In this document: positions 57,819 to 64,000 of the stretch, piece after piece
Layout of the letters: each line of letters starts with the position of its first letter
Numbering within the stretch: the first letter of the stretch is position 1
NCBI RefSeq assembly: GCF_025147325.1
Contig: NZ_CP102262.1
Location: forward strand, 434,001 to 498,000
Reading direction: 5' to 3'
Length of the DNA: 64,000 nt
Source of the DNA: Bacteroides stercoris ATCC 43183
Lineage (GTDB): Bacteria; Bacteroidota; Bacteroidia; Bacteroidales; Bacteroidaceae
Program-made: the position numbers and the translations under genes
Notes under the pieces: generated by a model
Told to the model about the DNA's origin: nothing
Seen by the model: only the letters and a program-made list of their open reading frames with translations
Database searches by the model: none

Positions 57819-58781
57819 ATGAAAAAATCGATACTGTTAATGGGCCTTGCAGCTCTCATAGCAAGCTGTTCGGACGATGACCGGAACAACGATACTGATA
57901 ATCAGCATCTTGTCAGTCCCTCAATGGCTGTGAGCATCAGCAACACCGACGGCCGCCAAAGCCCGTTTACCGGCATTCTTACAATTATGCCATGCGATGC
58001 AAACAGTTCCATATACTATGGAAATTATGTAAAAGGGAAACTGTCTCCTTTCTACGGCTATTACCGGGTAAAGGACGGAAGTTTCCATGACAATTCCATC
58101 AATAGGGAGATTTCTCTGCCGATAGGCACTTACAATATGATTTATTGGGGAACACCCCAATACCAAACTCCCATTTATGCCCACCCTGCCATAAAAGAGG
58201 CGGCTCACAGCATAGGTGCCGATATGTCCAAACAGTCTCTCGGCTTGTTCAGAATATCAGCCGATACCATTTACTATCCCGTATTCGACCTGGTGTACGC
58301 CACACAGCCGGTAAACATCGGAAGCGAAAGCCTCAGTGGCTCTTTAAAACGAGTGGTAGCCGGAATAAAGGTTGTCCTGAAGGACAAAGACAATGCCGTA
58401 CTAAGTTCCAGTATAGACAGTGTGTCCGTACGCATCACCAACATTTACAGCGAACTCAACTATTATACGGGAAAACCGCAAGGTACACCACGTACAATCG
58501 CGTTCCCTCTGATTCGTTCGAACGATGGTACTCAGATGAGCAACAGCACCGTTATGCTGTTCCCGTCCGCCGGAAAACCGGAATTCCAACTAGCAATCAT
58601 TCTTAAAAACGGTAATGTGAAAAGCTTCAGACAAGCATTGAGCAGCCCGCTCGATGCCAATGCCAAACTGACATTAACGTTAAGTCTGGGTGATATTTTC
58701 TCTGAAGAATCCTCCGGTGACTTTACCATCGATGACTGGAACGAGAAAAACGAGAATATTGATATACCGATAATAGAGTAG
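57819..58781 (+). CDS. Lipoprotein of the FimB/Mfa2 fimbrial anchor type
   Basis: A 320-residue lipoprotein with a type II signal (LIASCSDDD, Cys17). The mature part is beta-rich with two apparent domains (about 30-150 and 160-310), the layout of Mfa2/FimB-type fimbrial anchor or assembly proteins. Features such as LPIGTYNMIYWG and SLSGSLKRVVAGIKVVLKDK in the second domain start fit the family as I know it. No other fimbrial subunit genes are adjacent, so it is an orphan. It may be an anchor, a minor tip subunit or simply a surface lipoprotein. Confidence 0.75.
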   Translation: MKKSILLMGLAALIASCSDDDRNNDTDNQHLVSPSMAVSISNTDGRQSPFTGILTIMPCDANSSIYYGNYVKGKLSPFYGYYRVKDGSFHDNSINREISLPIGTYNMIYWGTPQYQTPIYAHPAIKEAAHSIGADMSKQSLGLFRISADTIYYPVFDLVYATQPVNIGSESLSGSLKRVVAGIKVVLKDKDNAVLSSSIDSVSVRITNIYSELNYYTGKPQGTPRTIAFPLIRSNDGTQMSNSTVMLFPSAGKPEFQLAIILKNGNVKSFRQALSSPLDANAKLTLTLSLGDIFSEESSGDFTIDDWNEKNENIDIPIIE

Positions 58782-58890
58782 CCGAATATTATAAAGGGGC
58801 TTTCCGCACGGAACAGAGCTGCCGGTGTTACCATGAAATAACCCTTTGCCGTTCCGATTCTTAATCACAATGCTATTCTATATATTCATT

Positions 58891-59262
58891 CTATGACAAG
58901 CTCTCGAACTTTTTTCTGTGCTCCATTATTGATTGCATATTATTTTGCGCCCATTCGGTTAACGATATAATGATAGGGACAAGGCTTTTGCCTGTTGCTG
59001 TCAACTCATACTCCACTCTTATCGGAACTTCCGGAAAAACGGTTCGTTTTACCAGTCCGTCAGCTTCCAATATCTGTAGCGTATTAGACAATACTTTGGT
59101 TGATATATCAGGAATTTGCCTCGCTAATTGGTTGAAACGGGTTGAACCATTCTCATTCAGAATGAAAACAACTAACAATGCCCACTTATTACCAAAACGT
59201 GCAACGACATTCCGAATAGGGCAAATCTCAATGATAGATTTTTTTTCTTCTTTTTTCGTCAT
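58891..59262 (-). CDS. HxlR family transcriptional regulator
   Basis: A 123-residue winged-helix regulator. The HxlR signature CPIRNVVARFGNKWALLVVF (about 14-33), with its conserved Cys, and the wing RFNQLARQIPDISTKVLSNT (recognition helix, about 42-61) are present. HxlR proteins often sense reactive electrophiles or redox state through the Cys. It is divergent from the cupin gene at 59447, which is its likely target. Confidence 0.92.
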   Translation of the reverse strand: MTKKEEKKSIIEICPIRNVVARFGNKWALLVVFILNENGSTRFNQLARQIPDISTKVLSNTLQILEADGLVKRTVFPEVPIRVEYELTATGKSLVPIIISLTEWAQNNMQSIMEHRKKFESLS

Positions 59263-59302
59263 GACAATCTATTGTTTTTCTGCATAAGTAACCTCCGGGT
59301 AA

Positions 59303-59367
59303 CTTTGATACATATTTGTAACTTCTTGTATTGCAAATAATTGATTCATATATTTGCAGTATCAAAA
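59303..59367. promoter_or_regulatory. Dyad in the HxlR-cupin divergent region, candidate operator
   Basis: CTTTGATAC (59303-59311) and GTATCAAAAAG (59359-59369) form an interrupted inverted repeat that flanks the cupin promoter. GTAACTT-type motifs also recur at 59287-59325. HxlR binding here is inference from the divergent arrangement. Confidence 0.4.
59326..59356 (+). promoter_or_regulatory. Promoter of the cupin gene
   Basis: -33 TTG (59326-59328) and -7 TATATTTG (59349-59356), 20 bp apart. The leader is about 85 nt. Confidence 0.6.
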
Positions 59368-59446
59368 AGAAAGCAATTATCCAATGCAAAGTTAGTTAAT
59401 TTGCGATACGTAATCAATAGAAGTATAAACATCAAAATTAAAAGCT

Positions 59447-59896
59447 ATGAAACAGATTGAAAAAACAGCATCAGCGACAAACTTCACCGCTATCAACTTA
59501 GGCAAGTTAAATGAATTAGGAGATTACTTGTTGGAACTTGCTCCTGAAATAAAAATTCCGGGAAAAGTGTTTGGCGGGGCTGCACTTCAAGCCACAGGAA
59601 GCGAATTTTCATTCCAGTTATTCCAACCGGGAACAGAAACCGGTTTTCTTCATACTCACAAAACGCATGAAGAACTTTATTTCTTCCTTAGTGGAAACGG
59701 AGAATTTCAAGTAGACGGCCAAGTATTCCCTGTTTCGGAAGGAAGTGTGGTACGTGTAGCCCCTAAAGGTAAAAGGTCTGTCCGGAACAACGGCATAATT
59801 CCCCTTATTATGCTTTGCATTCAATATAAGGCTGCAACATTCGCACAAGAAGATACAACAGACGGAAATATATTAAACGAACCGGTAAGATGGTAA
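59447..59896 (+). CDS. Cupin-domain protein
   Basis: A 149-residue single-domain cupin. Motif 1 is GFLHTHKTHEELYFFLSGNG (about 66-85), with His-x-His and Glu for metal binding, and motif 2 is PVSEGSVVRVAPKGKRSVRN. The family is known for dioxygenase, isomerase or sugar-binding functions; the substrate here is unknown. It is divergent from an HxlR regulator, a pairing that suggests induction by a small redox-active or quinone-like compound, but this is inference. Confidence 0.88.
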   Translation: MKQIEKTASATNFTAINLGKLNELGDYLLELAPEIKIPGKVFGGAALQATGSEFSFQLFQPGTETGFLHTHKTHEELYFFLSGNGEFQVDGQVFPVSEGSVVRVAPKGKRSVRNNGIIPLIMLCIQYKAATFAQEDTTDGNILNEPVRW

Positions 59897-60003
59897 CATT
59901 ATGAAACAGGACTAGACCCGAATATTTTTGTGCAAAAGTATAAAATCCAGTTGCCCAGTGAGGAAGAAATCACAAGATTTCTTTCAAAGGAGACAGGCTA
60001 ACA
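59897..60003 (+). pseudogene. Possible 3' remnant of a DUF1016 (YhcG-type) nuclease gene
   Basis: Directly after the cupin stop, the same frame reads 34 codons to a TAA at 60001-60003, including GLDPNIFVQKYKIQLPSEEE and ITRFLSKETG. This resembles the end of DUF1016/PDDEXK YhcG-family proteins (FV-x-x-Y-x-x-x-LPS-x-E pattern). The rest of such a gene is absent, so it would be a leftover of an insertion or deletion. Similarity is from memory and needs a search. Confidence 0.35.
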
Positions 60004-60070
60004 ACTTTCAATAAAAACAAAGGTTTAGTTCATTTTAGATATACAAGAGAAATGGACTAAACTTAATCAT

Positions 60071-60127
60071 TGACAAATAGCGAGAAGGCTTGCACCTAAC
60101 CGATGCAAGCCTTCTCGCTATTTGTCA
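60071..60127. terminator. Perfect 24-bp hairpin, probable terminator
   Basis: TGACAAATAGCGAGAAGGCT plus TGCA (60071-60094) pairs without mismatch with 60104-60127 around a 9-nt loop. It lies 13 bases after the 3' end of the minus-strand lipoprotein gene. The T-runs at its ends are weak. Confidence 0.7.
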
Positions 60128-60139
60128 TTTTCCGATAAG

Positions 60140-61039
60140 TCACCAAGTAAATGTGTACTTCTTCTCATCCCCCTCGTCTTTTATAAGCAGTTGCGTAGGA
60201 TAACCGTCGGAATTCAGTGTCCACTTATAATTCGATAATTCAACAGAAGTATCATCAGCATCACGCATCGCAAGCGGCAGATGCTTGGTAGCCTTGCCAA
60301 GCATACCTCCGTAGTAGGCATATATCATCTCATCCATATCCACATCCAGCAGTTCGTCGAACATCATCAGGCAACCCTTGTTATCAATGGGAGTTGCAAT
60401 CTCGCCCGTCGTATAGTCTATGATAGCACCGTCCTCCCACTCGTCATTGCCGTCAAGAACTCCGTCGCCATTCATATCTCCACCACCCATATAGCTTGTG
60501 GAAGTCTTCACAGCATCACCATCTTTATAAGTGATTTTCGTCAACTCACCGCTACCTTCAGAACGTCTCATTTCTATGAGATGACCGTCGGCATCGTACT
60601 TCATCTCCCAAGTGAACTCACTGGCATCGGAAGTGCCGGCGTGGTCTATGGAGTTGCAATATTCCACATAGCCATTGCTGTTGAGCTGCAAGTTCAGTTC
60701 GGTAACATCGCCCTCGTCATCTGTCACGGTGATTTTTGCGCGGTCTTTCGTCGCATCTGCCTTCGTTTCGGCAAAGAAATACTCGAAGACGGCTTTTTCC
60801 CCATCCTCACCTATGATACTTATCACCAGTCCTTCTTTGTTTTGGGAGATAGACATCCCGGCAGCCGACTTCGGTAGTCCCCCCTTGAATACCTCCGACG
60901 GCTTGACCACAGTGACAGTGCTTCCGCCACCCTCACCATTTTCATTTTCGTCATCGTCACTACAAGCAGTAAATCCCAGACACAACGCTGCACTCAGCAT
61001 GGAAGCAGCAAGCATTCTAAACATTTTCATAAGTCGCAA
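60140..61039 (-). CDS. DUF4595-like lipoprotein with an EF-hand-like loop
   Basis: A 299-residue lipoprotein: type II signal with Cys26 (GFTACSDDDENEN), a Gly/Glu linker, then a beta-rich domain with repeated D/N-G-Y and Y-D-A-D-G-H segments (LNSNGYVEYC, KYDADGHLIEMRR, LNSDGYPTQLL), as in DUF4595-type Bacteroides lipoproteins. At about residue 192 DMNGDGVLDGND has Asp/Asn/Asp/Asp at positions 1, 3, 5 and 12, the calcium-binding pattern of EF-hand or dockerin loops. The first of several Met codons was used. Probably surface-exposed; function unknown. Confidence 0.78.
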   Translation of the reverse strand: MRLMKMFRMLAASMLSAALCLGFTACSDDDENENGEGGGSTVTVVKPSEVFKGGLPKSAAGMSISQNKEGLVISIIGEDGEKAVFEYFFAETKADATKDRAKITVTDDEGDVTELNLQLNSNGYVEYCNSIDHAGTSDASEFTWEMKYDADGHLIEMRRSEGSGELTKITYKDGDAVKTSTSYMGGGDMNGDGVLDGNDEWEDGAIIDYTTGEIATPIDNKGCLMMFDELLDVDMDEMIYAYYGGMLGKATKHLPLAMRDADDTSVELSNYKWTLNSDGYPTQLLIKDEGDEKKYTFTW

Positions 61040-61238
61040 ATCTTCTTATAGACTTCCCGGATTCAATAAAATTAATACATCAAAAGGCATAGAAGTCTGT
61101 ACTTTCCGCTTATCCTGTCGCTCAAACTTCTACACAGCCCCCTAAACAACAGGAAACGGCGTTTCATAAATGGGGTCAATGTAAAAACCTGAGGGGTAAA
61201 TTTATAAATTGTTATCTTTGTCTCCAAATTCATAGCTT

Positions 61239-61580
61239 ATGGAATTAAACGGTTATCGCTTTCTTCTTCCTGAAGGCACTTTAGACTACTTTGATCTTGT
61301 TGATGTGAAGGAAAGCGTAAATGAAGTTGTGTTCTACCTTGAGGAGAAAAATATCGTTCCTGAGAAGTATACAGATCAGGATACTGAGAGTAAAGGCTTT
61401 TATGACCCTGTTATTGTTCAGGATTTTCCTCTCCGTGGCAAGAAGGTCTTCCTTAATATTCGTCGTCGTCGCTGGCTCTTAAAGAAGCATAATGAGTATA
61501 TCTCTCGTAACTGGCGTATGGTGGCTGAAGGTACTCGTATGACGCAAGATTTTGCGTCTTTTTTAAAAGAACTATATTGA
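61239..61580 (+). CDS. ISAon1-type transposase, N-terminal ORF
   Basis: A 113-residue protein starting MELNGYRFLLPEGTLDYFDL and ending ...WRMVAEGTRMTQDFASFLKELY. It corresponds to the small upstream ORF seen in ISAon1-type elements, containing a basic RRRRWLLKKHN segment likely to bind DNA. It stops just where the second ORF frame opens, in the +1 frame relative to it, over the slippery-looking run TTTTTTAAAAG (61559-61569). Whether the two are fused by frameshifting is unknown. Confidence 0.88.
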   Translation: MELNGYRFLLPEGTLDYFDLVDVKESVNEVVFYLEEKNIVPEKYTDQDTESKGFYDPVIVQDFPLRGKKVFLNIRRRRWLLKKHNEYISRNWRMVAEGTRMTQDFASFLKELY

Positions 61581-62559
61581 TAGTTATCCGATCAGTTGCA
61601 AGCTCTTAGGTGTTTTATATGGAGTTGACGGGGATTTATTGGAGCGTCAATACCGTAACCATCTAAGTGGTTATCTCCATTGGGACCAACTTGTTCATGC
61701 AGAGGATTGGCTACTATTCGAAAAGAATATCGGTGCTTATATCTGTATTGATGAGGTAGCCCTCTCGCGTGGGGAACTCTATACTGTACTGACCAATAAA
61801 GAAGCTCACGGTGGTAAAGGTAGTATGATTGCCATCATTAAAGGTACGGACGTTCATACGGTCACTTCTGTCCTGCTTAAGCTCTCCCGTCGCCGCCGTT
61901 ACCAAGTGCGCGAGATAACCTTGGATATGGCTCCTAACATGGAGCAGATTGCACGCATCTGCTTTCCTGCGGCCAAACGTGTTACCGATCGCTTTCACGT
62001 ACAGAAGTTAGCTTATGAAGCTGTGCAGGAGATGCGTGTAAAAGCTCGCTGGGAGGCTTTGGATGAAGAGTCCACTCAGATTGCTTATGCAAAGGCCTGT
62101 GGAAAGATGTATCATGCACCTGTTTTCGCTAATGGAGATACAAGAAAGCAGTTGTTAGCGAGAAGTATTTATCTGCTTTACAAGAAGGAATCCTTATGGA
62201 CTCAGTCTCAAAGAATACGGGCTGAAATTCTTTTCAAGGAATATCCCGATATAAAGAAAGGATATTATCTGTCTATGCGGTTAGGCTTAATCTATCATCA
62301 GTGTAAGTTTAAGGATATTGCTTTGACAAGGCTGGCAAGGTGGTATGATGAAGTAGATAAATCAGGGTTCCTCACCTTTGGAAGGGTCGCACGTTCTATA
62401 CAAACACATTATCTGGATATAATCAATTTCTTTGAAAGGAGGGCAACCAATGCCGCAGCAGAGTCATTCAATGCTAAAATCAAAGCATTTAGAGCACAGT
62501 TCAGAGGAGTAAGAGATAGAGCTTTTTTCTTATATAGACTTGCTAAATTATATGCTTAA
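61567..62559 (+). CDS. ISAon1-type transposase, catalytic ORF (ISL3 family)
   Basis: DDE transposase with the ISL3 core: Asp in CIDEVALSRGELY, Asp in EITLDMAPNMEQIARICFP, and Glu in NAAAESFNAKIKAF near the C-terminus. The frame is open from 61567, with SYPISCKLLGVLYGVDGDLL before the first usable start; a TTG at 61639 and no ATG in this stretch make the true start uncertain. It may be made by a +1 shift from the first ORF or by internal initiation. No internal stop is seen, so the element may be active. Confidence 0.85.
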   Translation, partial: KNYIDSYPISCKLLGVLYGVDGDLLERQYRNHLSGYLHWDQLVHAEDWLLFEKNIGAYICIDEVALSRGELYTVLTNKEAHGGKGSMIAIIKGTDVHTVTSVLLKLSRRRRYQVREITLDMAPNMEQIARICFPAAKRVTDRFHVQKLAYEAVQEMRVKARWEALDEESTQIAYAKACGKMYHAPVFANGDTRKQLLARSIYLLYKKESLWTQSQRIRAEILFKEYPDIKKGYYLSMRLGLIYHQCKFKDIALTRLARWYDEVDKSGFLTFGRVARSIQTHYLDIINFFERRATNAAAESFNAKIKAFRAQFRGVRDRAFFLYRLAKLYA

Positions 62560-62655
62560 ATATAAAATCCCTCAGATTGTTACGTTGATCCGGGAAAATT
62601 CCATAAAAAGAAAAAACTAAGTAACTGATTTCTCAATACTTAGCTTTTATCTTAG

Positions 62656-62739
62656 TACCCAGACCCGGGGTCGAACCGGGATGGAAGTGAATCCACTGGT
62701 GTTTGAGACCAGCGCGTCTACCGATTCCGCCATCTGGGC
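62656..62739 (-). tRNA. tRNA-Leu (CAA anticodon)
   Basis: An 84-nt class II tRNA: acceptor GCCCAGA/TCTGGGT with a G-T first pair, anticodon stem CTGGT/ACCAG with loop CTCAAAC (anticodon CAA), long variable arm, discriminator A. CCA is not encoded. It lies just after the insertion sequence; the IS end is 64 bases from the tRNA 3' end. Confidence 0.97.
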
Positions 62740-62762
62740 ATGTTGATTTCTCAAATGCGGTG

Positions 62763-62792
62763 CAAAGATACAGCTTTTTTTGAAAACTACAA
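62763..62792 (-). promoter_or_regulatory. Promoter of tRNA-Leu
   Basis: Minus-strand -33 TTG (62790-62792), 19-bp spacer, -7 TATCTTTG (62763-62770), about 24 bases upstream of the tRNA 5' end. Confidence 0.75.
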
Positions 62793-62895
62793 TACTTTCC
62801 TTAAAAAAAGGCGAAAAAAACGAGAAAATATTCTCCAAGCATTCCGCGTTTATAAAATATACAGTACTTTAGCAGAAACTTTTAAAACATTTAAT

Positions 62896-63981
62896 ATGAT
62901 AACCAATAAGGATAATTTCTGTGTAATCATGGGTGGCGGTATCGGTAGCCGTTTCTGGCCTTTCAGCCGCAAAACTCTTCCGAAACAATTTCTGGATTTT
63001 TTCGGCACAGGGCGTTCATTATTGCAACAAACATTCGATCGGTTCAAGCAAGTAATCCCTACAGAAAACATACTGGTTGTAACCAATGACCTATATGCCG
63101 ACTTGGTGAAAGAACAGCTTCCCGAATTAAACTCCGAACAGATTTTATTAGAACCTACACGCAGAAACACTGCCCCGTGCATTGCATGGGCTGCTTACCA
63201 TATCCGTGCATTAAACCCAAATGCCAATATCGTAGTAGCTCCTTCGGATCATCTTATCCTAAAAGAAAGCGAATTTCTTTCAGCCATAGAGAAAGGGCTG
63301 GCATTCGTTGCAAAATCTGATAAGCTTCTAACTCTTGGCATTAAGCCTAACCGCCCGGAAACAGGATATGGTTATATACAGGTAGCCGAACATATAGACA
63401 GCAGCTTCTATAAAGTAAAAACCTTTACAGAAAAGCCCGAATTGGAATTAGCCAAAGTCTTTATAGAAAGCGGAGAATTTTATTGGAATGCCGGTCTCTT
63501 CATGTGGAATGTAAACAGTATCATCAAAGCCGGTGAATTACTTTTACCGGAATTGGCCACTAAATTGGCAGCCGGAAAAGATGTGTACGGAACACCGGAA
63601 GAAAAGAAATTCATAGATGAGAACTTTCCTGCATGCCCTAACGTATCCATCGACTTCGGCATTATGGAAAAAGCAGACAATGTATATGTATCATTGGGCG
63701 ACTTCGGATGGTCTGATTTAGGTACATGGGGCTCCCTGTACGATCTTTCTCAAAAAGACGAATCGGAGAATGTCACTCTGAAATGCAGGTCGTTATTATA
63801 CAATAGTAAAAACAATATTGTCGTACTTCCGCAAAACAAACTTGCTGTCATCGACGGGCTGGAAGGATACCTCATTGCCGAATCCGACAATGTCCTGCTG
63901 ATTTGTAAAAAAGATGAAGAGCATTCCATACGTAAGTATGTGAATGATGCTCAAATTAAATTGGGAGAGGACTATATATAA
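62896..63981 (+). CDS. manC: Mannose-1-phosphate guanylyltransferase
   Basis: Makes GDP-mannose from GTP and mannose 1-phosphate, feeding capsule, glycan and GDP-fucose synthesis. The 361-residue protein starts MITNKDNFCVIMGGGIGSRF; 52 upstream in-frame codons overlap the tRNA-Leu promoter and are rejected. The nucleotidyltransferase signature GGGIGSRFWPFSRKTLPKQF (about 13-32), LEPTRRNTAPCIAW and FTEKPELE are present. It lacks the C-terminal phosphomannose isomerase domain of bifunctional ManC, so it is the single-function form. No polysaccharide genes are visible in the 19 bases left of the window. Confidence 0.93.
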   Translation: MITNKDNFCVIMGGGIGSRFWPFSRKTLPKQFLDFFGTGRSLLQQTFDRFKQVIPTENILVVTNDLYADLVKEQLPELNSEQILLEPTRRNTAPCIAWAAYHIRALNPNANIVVAPSDHLILKESEFLSAIEKGLAFVAKSDKLLTLGIKPNRPETGYGYIQVAEHIDSSFYKVKTFTEKPELELAKVFIESGEFYWNAGLFMWNVNSIIKAGELLLPELATKLAAGKDVYGTPEEKKFIDENFPACPNVSIDFGIMEKADNVYVSLGDFGWSDLGTWGSLYDLSQKDESENVTLKCRSLLYNSKNNIVVLPQNKLAVIDGLEGYLIAESDNVLLICKKDEEHSIRKYVNDAQIKLGEDYI

Positions 63982-64000
63982 ATAGTTTTTTCAACGACAA

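Larger units (their letters stand above)
61173..62591 (+). mobile_element. ISL3-family insertion sequence (ISAon1-type), about 1.42 kb
   Basis: Two ORFs of an ISAon1-like transposase are flanked by imperfect terminal inverted repeats: GGGTCAATGTAAAAACCTGA plus GGG at the left (61173-61195), and GGATCAACGTAACAATCTGA plus GGG as the reverse complement at the right (62569-62591), matching at 19 of 23 positions. The 8 bases outside each end (61165-61172 and 62592-62599) do not match, so no target-site duplication is seen. A -7 box TATCTTTG lies at 61213-61220. Confidence 0.85.

Noticed and set aside
57689..57889. Small ORF upstream of and overlapping the fimbrial-type lipoprotein gene
   Set aside because: Antisense to the lipoprotein start, no promoter and no family features.

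Overview
The window is chromosomal DNA from a Bacteroidales bacterium, most likely a Bacteroides. The sequence evidence is the repeated TAnnTTTG promoter box, often with TTTG or TTG about 19 bp upstream; weak Shine-Dalgarno sequences; SPII lipoproteins with Asp-rich tails after the Cys; a Mfa2/FimB-type lipoprotein; and the gene content around rpoBC. Most of the window is core genome on the minus strand. No CRISPR array, prophage, toxin-antitoxin pair or recognisable multi-gene defence island is present.

Layout. 1-6276: the 5' half of hutU (cut by the window edge), a lipoprotein, a secreted protein, a plus-strand membrane-anchored MutS-like ATPase and two small membrane or exported proteins, separated by intergenic repeats. 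6521-24796: one long minus-strand ribosomal cluster in the order rpsL-rpsG-fusA-rpsJ-rplC-rplD-rplW-rplB-rpsS-rplV-rpsC-rplP-rpmC-rpsQ-rplN-rplX-rplE-rpsN-rpsH-rplF-rplR-rpsE-rpmD-rplO-secY-map-infA-rpmJ-rpsM-rpsK-rpsD-rpoA-rplQ, closed by a strong terminator. 24820-38591: directly upstream of it on the same strand lie a DUF3467 gene and the transcription/translation cluster tRNA-Thr(TGT)-tRNA-Tyr-tRNA-Thr(GGT)-tuf-tRNA-Trp-secE-nusG-rplK-rplA-rplJ-rplL-rpoB-rpoC. 38607-40154: rpsU-xerC-hpf.

40300-57700 is mixed housekeeping: aminopeptidase P and a gamma carbonic anhydrase; gltX-waaA; a PgpH-like HD phosphohydrolase overlapping an unknown membrane protein; priA with a low-molecular-weight tyrosine phosphatase; an outer-membrane beta-barrel; a GNAT acetyltransferase; a RecQ-like helicase with a long unassigned C-terminus; a DUF2795 protein; and a methyltransferase-like gene with a cobalamin adenosyltransferase. 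57800-62600 is more accessory: a fimbrial-type lipoprotein, a divergent HxlR/cupin pair, a probable nuclease-gene remnant, a DUF4595-like lipoprotein and a complete ISL3-family (ISAon1-type) insertion sequence. The window ends with tRNA-Leu(CAA) and a mannose-1-phosphate guanylyltransferase.

Functionally, about half the window builds the ribosome, RNA polymerase, the Sec channel and elongation factors. The least explained items are the intergenic structured repeats (1853-1989, 3079-3166, 25255-25408, 52538-52603), the atypical helicase, the membrane MutS-like ATPase and the protein overlapping the PgpH-like gene. I did not find a clearly new multi-gene system.
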